From Desulfomonile sp. (lineage in GTDB: Bacteria; Desulfobacterota; Desulfomonilia; Desulfomonilales; Desulfomonilaceae), in the NCBI GenBank assembly GCA_020216785.1, contig JAIWNO010000254.1, forward strand, positions 1 to 10,000: a stretch of 10,000 bases of DNA. Direction: 5' to 3'. The notes beneath the pieces were generated by a model. It saw nothing but the letters and a program-made list of their open reading frames with translations. It made no database searches and was not told the origin of the DNA. This document shows positions 1-6,061 of the stretch, piece after piece. Made by a program: the position numbers and the translations under genes. The first letter of the stretch is position 1; the number at the start of each line of letters is the position of its first letter.

Positions 1-201
1 AGCAGTGTTGGGTTAAGAGTTTCTCGGGGAAAACACACCGGGAGTAGCTTAAACGAAAACCGGATTTGTCCAATTCACGCTGAACCAGTACAGTGTATGT
101 CGAATCGTTCCGCAATAATTCTCGGCCAATGACCTTGGGCCATATTTCGGCGAATGCCGTCCTCCAGGTTGATGGAATATTCAAATGGAGACAATGACCG
201 A
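1..201. other. Left-edge non-coding stretch, nothing recognised
   Basis: I find no convincing gene, tRNA or terminator here. A frame open from 154 continues into the following hydrolase gene, but its first 16 codons do not resemble the family N-terminus, so I treat them as leader. A GGAG at about 187-190 can serve as the ribosome binding site for the start at 202. The promoter for the downstream pair should lie here, but I cannot point to a clear -35/-10. Confidence 0.4.
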
Positions 202-1182
202 ATGAGCCGAGGTTTCCTCGACATCAATATGCTCTCCCGCGCCCAGGGGTGCCTGCTCGGCCAGCTTGCCGGCGACTCTCTTGGCAGCCTGGTCGAATTT
301 CGTGCTCCGGATGACATCCGGCGGGAATACCCGAACGGTCCCCGTGAACTTGCCGACGGGGGCACCTGGAACACGATTGCCGGCCAACCGACCGACGATT
401 CCGAGATGGCGCTTTCGCTGGCCCGCATGCTGGCGGACCAAGGCTGGTACGATCCCAAGGAAGCGAGGAAGGCCTACATTTTCTGGCTGGACTCCGGTCC
501 CTTCGATTGCGGCATGACAGTCTCCAGCGGCCTGCGGGGTCGTCCCAATCCAGGCAGCCAGGCCAACGGCGCGATGATGCGGATCAGCCCTTTGGGCATC
601 TTCGGAGCCAACCATGCCCCGGAGTTGGTTGCCGAGTGGGCACGGCAGGACGCAGCGATCACCCATCCCCATCCGGTCTGCCAGCAAGCCAACGCGCTGT
701 TCACGATGGCGATTGCCCATGCCATCCGCCAGGGGTGCGATGGCCGAGATCTATACGAGCAGATCGTGACCTGGACGGAAGACATGACGGTGGATGGAAG
801 CCTCCGGGAAGCGGTCCGATTTGCTGGCGAATCACCGCCACCCGATTATGTCCACCAACAGGGGTGGGTGCTGACGGCATTCCGCAACGCCCTGTGGCAG
901 CTTCTGCATGCCCCGAACCTGGAGGAAGCCGTTGTAGACACCGTCATGCGCGGCGGAGACACTGACACCAACGCCGCCATCTGTGGCGCGCTGCTGGGCG
1001 CTGTGCACGGCCGGAACGCCGTCCCCGGCCAATGGGTTGAATCCCTGCTCAGATGCCGCCCCGCAGCGGGACAGCCGAATGTGCGCCATCCCCGGCCCGA
1101 GTGTTTTTGGCCCGTGGATGCATTGGAGCTGGCGGAGCGATTGCTCGGGTTCGATCAGCAGGATACGGGTAATGGGGCATGA
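202..1182 (+). CDS. ADP-ribosylglycohydrolase family protein (DraG-like)
   Basis: This 326-residue protein should remove ADP-ribose from a protein or small-molecule substrate using a dinuclear metal centre (Mg or Mn in the family). The family signatures appear in order: GQLAGDSLG near the N-terminus (G24-D25), the metal-binding TDDSEM (T64-D65-D66), NGAMMRISPLG in the middle, THPHP with a following helix, and the C-terminal GGDTDTN (residues 251-257) followed by AAICGALLGAVHG. All the acidic residues expected to hold the metals are present, so it looks active. I chose the ATG at 202 over the in-frame ATG at 154 because a GGAG sits about 11 nt upstream and the homologous part of the protein begins just after it. 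No ADP-ribosyltransferase (such as DraT) is visible nearby, so the substrate is unknown and a nitrogenase role cannot be assumed. The methyltransferase gene begins one base after the stop, which implies one transcript. Confidence 0.9.
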   Translation: MSRGFLDINMLSRAQGCLLGQLAGDSLGSLVEFRAPDDIRREYPNGPRELADGGTWNTIAGQPTDDSEMALSLARMLADQGWYDPKEARKAYIFWLDSGPFDCGMTVSSGLRGRPNPGSQANGAMMRISPLGIFGANHAPELVAEWARQDAAITHPHPVCQQANALFTMAIAHAIRQGCDGRDLYEQIVTWTEDMTVDGSLREAVRFAGESPPPDYVHQQGWVLTAFRNALWQLLHAPNLEEAVVDTVMRGGDTDTNAAICGALLGAVHGRNAVPGQWVESLLRCRPAAGQPNVRHPRPECFWPVDALELAERLLGFDQQDTGNGA

Positions 1183-1183
1183 C

Positions 1184-1948
1184 ATGAGTGAGCCGACGCC
1201 ACGTTTCTGGCAGATATTCTTCGAAGTCTTCGAGTCGCTCCCCAGGCAGGGGCCAGGCAACCGCGACTGCGCCGCAAGGGCCCTTGCTTTCTGTCGCGAT
1301 CTGCCGCCCGCGCCGGCGGTGCTCGATCTGGGCTGCGGCGTCGGCGGGCAGACACTCCAGCTCGCCGAGCTTACATCCGGGTCCATCGTGGCCCTGGACA
1401 GTCATGCTGCGAGCATCGAGCGACTGCGCGCGACGGTCGCCGTGCGAGGGTTCGCCGAGCGGATTCAGCCTACGGTGGGTGACATGGCCAACCCCGGGCT
1501 GCCGCCCGCGAGCTTCGACCTCGTCTGGTCCGAGGGGGCTCTCTACAATATCGGCATAGAGAGCGCCCTGCGTGTCTGCCACGGGCTGTTGCGCGCCGGC
1601 GGCTACCTCGCCTTCACCGACGCGGTCTGGCGCAAGGAGAACCCGCCGCCCGAGGTTAAAGCGAGCTTTGACCTGGACTACCCGACCATGGGCTGGGTTT
1701 CAGACGTCCTGACGGCAATCGAGAGAAGCGGTTTCTCGCTTATCGACCACTTTACCCTGCCGGACGAGGCATGGTGGGATGATTTCTATACGCCGATGGA
1801 GATTCGTATCGAGGAGTTGCGCGGCAAATATAAGGACGACGATGAAGTGCTTGCTGTGCTTGATCAGCTCGCGCAGGAGCCCGCAATGCACCGGAGGCAC
1901 TCAGGGTACTATGCCTATGAGTTCTTTGTGACACGTCGGGTGGAGTGA
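1184..1948 (+). CDS. Class I SAM-dependent methyltransferase
   Basis: This 254-residue protein has the Rossmann-type AdoMet-binding fold. Motif I is VLDLGCGVGGQT (residues 47-57), the acidic end of strand 2 is D72 in VALDSH, GD at 99-100 matches the adenine-contacting position, and FDLVWSEGALYNIG (111-124) covers strand 4 and the region after it. The C-terminal third carries an aromatic patch (AWWDDFYTP, about 197-204) and a charged helix; this substrate-facing half does not identify the acceptor. The ATG at 1184 follows a GGGG at 1174-1177 with good spacing. An ATG at 1172 would add four residues and overlap the previous gene. The tight spacing after the ADP-ribosylglycohydrolase suggests co-expression, but I know of no pathway joining the two. 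The acceptor substrate is unknown. Confidence 0.85.
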   Translation: MSEPTPRFWQIFFEVFESLPRQGPGNRDCAARALAFCRDLPPAPAVLDLGCGVGGQTLQLAELTSGSIVALDSHAASIERLRATVAVRGFAERIQPTVGDMANPGLPPASFDLVWSEGALYNIGIESALRVCHGLLRAGGYLAFTDAVWRKENPPPEVKASFDLDYPTMGWVSDVLTAIERSGFSLIDHFTLPDEAWWDDFYTPMEIRIEELRGKYKDDDEVLAVLDQLAQEPAMHRRHSGYYAYEFFVTRRVE

Positions 1949-2109
1949 AGGAACCCAGAGTGCGGGGGAAATGTGATTCAACGCCGCTTCCGGTCCGTCA
2001 GGAACGGTCTGCTCTTTGATAACTGTGATATGATAGGCACTTAGAGATTGACAGCCGGATGGAGAACGGTTATGAAGAGGGTTGCATATGGAGAGCCAAA
2101 AAAGACCAA
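1949..2109. other. Intergenic stretch with nothing assignable
   Basis: Only very short reading frames occur here on either strand. I see no strong hairpin followed by a T-run after the methyltransferase stop, so there is no obvious intrinsic terminator. Confidence 0.4.
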
Positions 2110-2289
2110 TCAAACCCGCTCTGAGGCTTGTACCAAATTGATCAACTTGGGTGCCGAATAATCCGTCGTGATCCTTCCCGACTTGTGCCCCAGCAGCTCC
2201 TGGCGATCCTCGAAAGACACCCCGGCTGATCGAAGCCTTTGTCCAAGGGTGTGTTTCAGATCGTGGATTCTCATGGACGGCAGTTTCAT
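2110..2289 (-). pseudogene. Tyrosine recombinase (phage integrase) C-terminal remnant
   Basis: A short minus-strand frame (59 codons from an ATG at 2289, stop TGA at 2112-2110) reads as the end of a tyrosine recombinase catalytic domain. It contains RIHDLKHTLGQRL, matching the H-x-L-R-H box II region; SFEDRQELLGHKSGRITTDYS, split here as SFEDRQELLGHKS then GRITTDYS, matching the LGH box and the catalytic tyrosine (Y44). The central catalytic domain with the first arginine, and the N-terminal arm/core-binding domains, are missing: an in-frame TGA lies about 15 nt upstream of the ATG and nothing integrase-like follows it. The arginine of the H-x-x-R motif is lysine here (HDLKH), which is another sign of decay or divergence. 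It is probably the relic of an integrated element that once occupied this gap. It cannot be an active recombinase as it stands. Confidence 0.75.
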
Positions 2290-2329
2290 ACCGATGGGCT
2301 CTCAAACGAGGTAACTTCAACGACGTCCG

Positions 2330-2389
2330 GTAGGGGCTGACCCACGTGTCGGCCCGGCTTTCAGGACGCACCCGCGGGTGTGCCCCTAC
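2330..2389. repeat. 60-bp palindromic intergenic repeat with two hairpins
   Basis: The unit is bounded by perfect 8-bp inverted ends, GTAGGGGC (2330-2337) and GCCCCTAC (2382-2389). Inside it are two hairpins. The first is GGGCTGAC (2334-2341) pairing with GTCGGCCC (2348-2355), with one G-T wobble and a 6-nt loop. The second is GGACGCACCCG (2364-2374) against CGGGTGTGCCC (2375-2385), with one mismatch and one wobble. The architecture (short GC-rich palindromes inside GTAGGGGC-type ends) resembles dispersed REP/MITE-like extragenic repeats seen in many bacterial genomes. Only one copy lies in this window, so the repeat nature is inferred from the structure. Confidence 0.65.
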
Positions 2390-2496
2390 ACCTCTTTGTT
2401 CCAGAGTGCCGTGTTCACCGCGAAGAAACACATCATTTTCAGACGGGCGCGGCCGATTGATAGGTATTTCCGAAATTGCTTTGCGAGCCGGCTCAT
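2386..2496 (-). other. 36-codon ORF, possible gene fragment ending in the repeat
   Basis: A minus-strand frame opens with ATG at 2496 and ends at a TAG (2388-2386) that belongs to the terminal GTAGGGGC of the palindromic repeat. It reads MSRLAKQFRKYLSIGRARLK and continues with hydrophobic and aromatic residues up to a final NKEV. The start vaguely resembles the N-terminus of some ABC-2-type permeases, but the similarity is too short to trust. It may be a gene truncated by the repeat, or simply chance. Confidence 0.2.
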
Positions 2497-2514
2497 GTTG
2501 CCAATTAAGGCTTG

Positions 2515-2756
2515 TTAAAAAGTGAGGAGTTGGACAGGCTTGTGGTAAGTCTCGCATTTCACATAGTTTTGGATGATTTTCCGGCATAAACAGTCGTGCA
2601 GCTGCATCCCGCGAAGCTTATGAGTAGTGATTCCAGGCCATTGTAACCTTGTTCGCCGCCGATGGACAGCTCATAATCGAAGACGATCGGACGACTGGGG
2701 TTACATCGGGAAATGCCGGTGGATTGAACCTTGTCTTTCGTTAGCTTAACGCTCAT
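2515..2756 (-). pseudogene. OsmC-family protein, frameshifted and truncated
   Basis: The frame from ATG 2756 to TGA 2559 (65 codons) reads as the N-terminal half of an OsmC/Ohr-like peroxidase. It has MSVKLTKDKVQSTGISR, then RPIVFDYELSIGGEQGYNG, then LESLLISFAGCSCTTV, matching the family block in which a long helix begins with the peroxidatic cysteine (C51 in AGC). After V56 (about 2588) homology in this frame stops. The neighbouring frame continues with CRKIIQNYVKCETY, which fits the next part of the family helix (typically LLRKMRK-like), until a TAA at 2517-2515. A one-base frameshift is therefore likely. Intact relatives have about 140 residues; the second half with the resolving cysteine is absent. 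A GGAGG lies immediately before the ATG, closer than ideal. Non-functional as a peroxidase. Confidence 0.7.
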
Positions 2757-2817
2757 TTCCTCCAGCTATTCTGTCATGATGGCCCGTATCACTTCCCGAG
2801 TAATGTTAATCGTCGCG

Positions 2818-2840
2818 AATCGGCTGCTCCTGAGCCGATT
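2818..2840. other. Perfect 8-bp hairpin after the membrane-protein gene
   Basis: AATCGGCT (2818-2825) and AGCCGATT (2833-2840) form a perfect stem with a 7-nt loop. It begins 20 nt past the stop of the minus-strand membrane-protein gene. No T-run follows on the minus strand, so it does not qualify as a standard intrinsic terminator, but it could stabilise the 3' end of that transcript. Confidence 0.45.
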
Positions 2841-2860
2841 GCGCCCTGAAATGGAATGGA

Positions 2861-4378
2861 TCACGGCGTTGATCGTTCCTTGCGCTCCCCAACCTTGTAG
2901 AGACGCCACCGCCCTTCGTGTGTCAACGGCGTCAGCACGGATGCCGTTCGGATACTCTCGTGCGTCGCGTCCAAGCCGTTTACAAGCACGAAGTCGAAAT
3001 ATTTTAGGTCTGAATCCTTGACCAGTTCGGGGAACCATTCAAGATTGATGGTCCAGGGAGGGTCGAAATCGTTTTTGTAAACGACTAGGGACGGAGGGAA
3101 CCCTGCGAAAGAGAAGTTTAGTTTGCCGCCTTTCAGGACTTGTGAATACGCGAAGATCTGTATGAAAGGAGGGACTTTCACAAAACCGCTTGATTGAATA
3201 TAACTCAACCCAAGGAGAGTCGGCCGTTCCGGCAGAGCGCTCAGCGACTCCTTGAGTCCCGACAGTTCCTTTCGTTCAAATCCGATCCATGATCCCGCAG
3301 TCACGAGGCAAAACGCGGCGACGAGCACTAGAACGAGAGCGTGTCTGAGAATAGGCTTTAGGATCGGTGGAGGCATGGCCAAGAGCAAAGCGATTGCGGT
3401 CATGGGCATCCATCGTGGACCGAATCGAATAGTGCTCATATACTTATCCGGAAGACACATCACAAAAGAAAGAAACATTCCCGAAAGCAGCAAAAACGAC
3501 CAGTCGATTCTCCTTTTCAACATCCCTCGGTTTTGGAGCACTGACAACACAACCCATCCAATACTGACCCCTACTAATACATGCTCTATCGGGCCCTGAA
3601 TTCCGCCCAGAGCTGCTTCCTTGAGCCACGGTAGCGAAATACGCGACAACGGCATCGTGGACCACAGTGCGGGCGTCGCCCAGGAGGATTCTGAGATCTT
3701 TGGGAACCAGGCTATTGCTGGGACAATGAGCGGTATAAGGTAGGCCCCTCGTCTGAGAAGAACCTTAAAGTCGCGTCTCAACACAAGACTGTCAAGCCCT
3801 AGCCAGCAAAGACCGGCAAGGAACCAGAGCAAATGACTCACGTAAAGGAGCAGACCTGCTCCCACCAGTTCCAGACCTTCTCTTACGGTGAAATTAGGGG
3901 CAGGTTTTCTCGTGGTAGGAAGAAACCAGAGAAGGAATGCAGGCCACCCGATGGCAAAACTGTAGAATCCCCAATACAGAATGTGACTAAAAAAGAACAG
4001 ACAACCCAAGACAGCAGCTGATTGCGAACGACCTCGCCTAATCGCCACAAGATGAATCGCCAAAACCCAGGCCAAACCGATGGCCAGCATTGCCATCCGG
4101 CCCGCGTTCTCGGGACCGAAGACAGACCATGACAGCCCCAGTAACAAGTAAGAAAGGCTGTACGGCGTAAACCACTGAATCCTATATTCGCTCCCTACCG
4201 GATCGTTAAGGGTTTCCAACAACAGTCTGATTTGAGCCGTTTGTTGGGGCAGATCGGTAATAGGCGGGAACTGCACAAGCAGAAACGGGACAGCCACCGC
4301 AACGCAGCAAATGACCACAAGTACCGGTCGAGGCAGTCCATGTGCACTGATTATAATCTTCTTCGCTTCGGTGCTCAA
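2861..4378 (-). CDS. Polytopic membrane protein, possible GT-C-type glycosyltransferase
   Basis: This 505-residue protein has about ten hydrophobic segments, near residues 18-36, 72-87, 95-113, 119-153, 170-200, 211-225, 266-282, 293-309, 323-340 and 346-366, followed by a soluble tail of about 135 residues. The first segment is followed by FPPITDLPQQTAQI (37-50). A conserved acidic residue in the first outside loop after TM1 is typical of GT-C fold glycosyltransferases that use polyprenyl-phosphate sugars, and similar PPxxDxPxH-type openings occur in uncharacterised members. I see no more specific signature, so the activity is tentative. The predicted start is TTG at 4378; no in-frame ATG occurs before about residue 95, inside a membrane segment, so a non-ATG start is required. 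The ribosome binding site is weak. The 66-bp gap to the upstream UPF0178 gene holds a repeat-like sequence, so this gene may not be part of that operon. Confidence 0.6.
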   Translation of the reverse strand: MSTEAKKIIISAHGLPRPVLVVICCVAVAVPFLLVQFPPITDLPQQTAQIRLLLETLNDPVGSEYRIQWFTPYSLSYLLLGLSWSVFGPENAGRMAMLAIGLAWVLAIHLVAIRRGRSQSAAVLGCLFFFSHILYWGFYSFAIGWPAFLLWFLPTTRKPAPNFTVREGLELVGAGLLLYVSHLLWFLAGLCWLGLDSLVLRRDFKVLLRRGAYLIPLIVPAIAWFPKISESSWATPALWSTMPLSRISLPWLKEAALGGIQGPIEHVLVGVSIGWVVLSVLQNRGMLKRRIDWSFLLLSGMFLSFVMCLPDKYMSTIRFGPRWMPMTAIALLLAMPPPILKPILRHALVLVLVAAFCLVTAGSWIGFERKELSGLKESLSALPERPTLLGLSYIQSSGFVKVPPFIQIFAYSQVLKGGKLNFSFAGFPPSLVVYKNDFDPPWTINLEWFPELVKDSDLKYFDFVLVNGLDATHESIRTASVLTPLTHEGRWRLYKVGERKERSTP

Positions 4379-4389
4379 GTGATTTCTAC

Positions 4390-4420
4390 TTTATGCGTCC
4401 TCTGCGCTCTCTGCGGTGAA
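4390..4420. repeat. Repeat-like CTCTGCG element upstream of the membrane-protein gene
   Basis: On the minus strand this reads CACCGCAGAGAGCGCAGAGG followed by ACGC, a purine-rich tandem of CGCAGAG-like units. Sequences of this style (CACCGCAGAGACGCAGAGG-type) are, to my knowledge, dispersed in intergenic regions of many unrelated bacterial genomes. Its copy number cannot be seen from one window. It lies within 40 bp upstream of the TTG start and thus within the presumed 5' leader of that gene. Confidence 0.4.
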
Positions 4421-4431
4421 TCTTGCTCCCC

Positions 4432-4444
4432 CCGAACGGTTCGG
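4432..4444. other. Palindrome abutting the UPF0178 stop codon
   Basis: CCGAACGGTTCGG is a perfect 6-bp inverted repeat around one central base, and it directly follows the TAA of the minus-strand UPF0178 gene. It could be a small protein-binding site or a 3'-end structure. There is no T-run and the loop is too small for a normal terminator, so no function is assigned. Confidence 0.3.
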
Positions 4445-4921
4445 TTACCGGTTATTTCTTACTGCTTGTCCCTCTGTCTTGAGAGCAGCCAGGATCACCT
4501 CATCGAGATTCCGAAGGAAACGAGACCGATCCCGCTTCTCAAACGGAGGCGGACCTGCCGTGACATTCCCCATATCCCGGAGATGAGCCATAAAGTCTCT
4601 GGCCGCAAGAGCATGGCTGACAGATTCGTTGTTGAAGACGCGGCCTCTCGGGTCCAGTGTGCGAGCGCCCTTGGCAATGCACCGCGCGGCAAGCGGAATA
4701 TCCGCTGACACCGCGATGTCGTTCTCCTTGAGGTGCTCCACGATCCAGTCGTCTGCCGCGTCAAATCGATCATTGACGATGATCAGCTCGAAGAGTTCGT
4801 GTTCAGGAATTCTCATCCCGGTATCGGCAACCACGTACACTTTCAGCCCGTATCGTTGGGCCACCCGAAAGACCTCGTTCTTCACCGGGCAGCCGTCTGC
4901 ATCAACGTAGATATTGATCAA
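4445..4921 (-). CDS. YaiI/YqxD family protein (UPF0178, DUF188)
   Basis: This 158-residue protein belongs to the widespread UPF0178 family, which has a PIN-like nuclease fold and no firmly established activity. The defining YVDADGCPVKNEV is at residues 5-17. It is followed by the strand VYVVADTG (29-36), IIVNDRFDAADDWIV (47-61), VSADIPLAARCIAKGA (71-86) with the acidic SADIPLA motif, and the DPRGRVFNNESV segment. The acidic residues could form a metal site as in PIN-domain RNases. Length matches the family (about 150). The start is TTG at 4921, preceded by AAGGAG at 5 nt. The nearby ATG two codons upstream is out of frame, so the non-ATG start is well supported. It lies 30 nt downstream of the HepT gene on the same strand and may be co-transcribed with the toxin-antitoxin genes. 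Confidence 0.9.
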   Translation of the reverse strand: MINIYVDADGCPVKNEVFRVAQRYGLKVYVVADTGMRIPEHELFELIIVNDRFDAADDWIVEHLKENDIAVSADIPLAARCIAKGARTLDPRGRVFNNESVSHALAARDFMAHLRDMGNVTAGPPPFEKRDRSRFLRNLDEVILAALKTEGQAVRNNR

Positions 4922-4951
4922 ACATACTCCTTCTATGTGGATTCATAGGAT

Positions 4952-5383
4952 TCAGGACGCAGGGCCGTGGATCAATTCCTTCACGATGAAGTTGGTGAAG
5001 TCCACCAACTCGTCGAGATGATTTTCAATGACATCGACCATCAAATGAATGTCAAGCTGCCGGTACTGGTGCACGAGCGTATTGCGAAACCCAACCATTT
5101 TTTCCAGGTTGGCGCCAAGATCGCGCGGGATGATACCGCGTTCCGCGAGAAGACGGAAACTCTCTTTGGATTCCTTGGGAAGACCGAGTTTTCTTGTTTT
5201 GACGGTATGATTAGCCAGGTCGATGCACTGCTCGCAAGCGCGTTGAAGGTTCATCGCAATAGCGTCCTGTTTGAAATAGTCTTTGTCAAAGGGTGTATCG
5301 CTGGGTACCGCATAATAGTACTCCCGAACCTGTCTTATGCACCGTTCGATGCTCTCTTTCTTGCTCAAGACCACATCATCCAT
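4952..5383 (-). CDS. hepT: HepT-like HEPN ribonuclease toxin (DUF86)
   Basis: This 143-residue all-helical HEPN protein carries the RX4HXY active-site motif as R100-N-T-L-V-H105-Q-Y107 (GFRNTLVHQY). In the HepT-MntA (type VII) system this toxin is an RNase, and its tyrosine is AMPylated by the MntA partner, which silences it. That is knowledge of the family, not visible here. The motif is complete, including the tyrosine, so the toxin looks intact and controllable. Its ATG overlaps the last base of the mntA stop (TGATG), typical translational coupling of the antitoxin-toxin pair. Cysteines and histidines earlier in the chain (C15, C50, C53) are not known motifs. Confidence 0.9.
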   Translation of the reverse strand: MDDVVLSKKESIERCIRQVREYYYAVPSDTPFDKDYFKQDAIAMNLQRACEQCIDLANHTVKTRKLGLPKESKESFRLLAERGIIPRDLGANLEKMVGFRNTLVHQYRQLDIHLMVDVIENHLDELVDFTNFIVKELIHGPAS

Positions 5384-5850
5384 CAGGCGATGAACCTCCC
5401 GGTGGCGAGCCCGTCGTCGACTATCTCCGCACGCTCTTCGTTCAGTTTTTGATAATAAGAAAACGTCAGCATTTCGAATTCATCGGCCGCATATTTGTCT
5501 GCACAATAAATCCTCCGGTCTGCGGCAACAACTTCCTTTTGAAGAACCGTAGGGACACGGCGCAAATTAATCAGATCTACTTCTTTCTCCAGTAATGTGG
5601 TCAATTCGCCGTACAAACCACTCATTGGCAGCGGCTTGGCCGCTTTTGCCTGCTGTGGGGGCAGGAGCAAGGCGATATCAATGTCACTGTCAGGCCATTC
5701 GTCCTCTGTTCCGTAAGTACCGAACAGATAGATTGCCTGCACGTCGGGATAATGCCGCAGGATGGTTCTAATAATCATGTCCCGATCATTGGCGAAGTCC
5801 ATTTCTGCACTCTTCCGATCATCCCCGGGATGCGACGGCGAGCTAAGCAT
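5383..5850 (-). CDS. mntA: MntA-type nucleotidyltransferase antitoxin
   Basis: This minimal nucleotidyltransferase (155 residues) should act as antitoxin by transferring AMP to HepT. The catalytic block is LFGTYGTEDEWPDSDIDIAL (42-61): a G-T-X10-D-X-D motif with D56 and D58, plus a third acidic candidate D92 in KEVDLINL. The family norm is G-S-X10-D-X-D, so serine is replaced by threonine at position 45, a conservative change that keeps the hydroxyl. I chose ATG 5850 because it overlaps the hicB stop by 8 nt and has AAAGGA about 10 nt before it. A later ATG at 5802 would give 139 residues that still include the whole fold, and an ATG at 5889 lies well inside hicB and is unlikely. The C-terminal half (about residues 100-155) is charged and helical. 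The partner gene hepT follows immediately. Confidence 0.88.
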   Translation of the reverse strand: MLSSPSHPGDDRKSAEMDFANDRDMIIRTILRHYPDVQAIYLFGTYGTEDEWPDSDIDIALLLPPQQAKAAKPLPMSGLYGELTTLLEKEVDLINLRRVPTVLQKEVVAADRRIYCADKYAADEFEMLTFSYYQKLNEERAEIVDDGLATGRFIA

Positions 5851-6061
5851 ACATGAGTCGTCCTTTGGGTTCCGGAATGGGGCGTCCAAGTTCCTGCGCC
5901 GTCTCGATCCACTCCTGTATGATAAGCTCTACATTGGAAATTGCTTCCTGATACGTAGCTCCGTCTGCCGCACAGCCCGGCAGCTCCGGAGCTTCCGCGA
6001 TAAATGCCTGGTCCTCATCACTCCAGTAGATGATGACCTCGTAACGATACTTACTGGCCAT
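5843..6061 (-). CDS. hicB: HicB family antitoxin
   Basis: This 72-residue protein is a compact HicB-like antitoxin (UPF0150 fold). It shows the opening strand YRYEVIIYWSDEDQAFIAEA, then PELPGCAADGATYQEAI with the PGC and DGxT landmarks, and a helix SNVELIIQEWIETAQELG ending in PIPEPKGRLMYA. It has no added ribbon-helix-helix or HTH DNA-binding domain, so direct autoregulation is not obvious. Its ATG lies inside the end of the hicA reading frame (11-nt overlap); GGAGG lies about 11 nt upstream. Its normal partner HicA is interrupted (see 6051-6320), so this antitoxin may now be an orphan, or may serve only as a coupled leader for mntA-hepT. Confidence 0.88.
   Translation of the reverse strand: MASKYRYEVIIYWSDEDQAFIAEAPELPGCAADGATYQEAISNVELIIQEWIETAQELGRPIPEPKGRLMYA

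Noticed and set aside
1..150. Possible tRNA or attachment site for the integrase relic
   Set aside because: No cloverleaf, T-loop or CCA-like 3' end could be found.
2015..2037. TTGATA and TATGAT as a promoter pair
   Set aside because: The spacing between the two hexamers is only about 7 nt, far from 16-18, and no gene follows on the plus strand.
1901..2587. Long minus-strand open frame of 228 codons
   Set aside because: It crosses the integrase remnant, the palindromic repeat and the OsmC fragment out of frame with the recognisable homologies, and its own translation matches nothing.
2766..3038. 90-codon minus-strand frame overlapping the membrane-protein gene end
   Set aside because: Most of it lies inside the membrane-protein gene in another frame; only the last 30 codons are outside and they match nothing.
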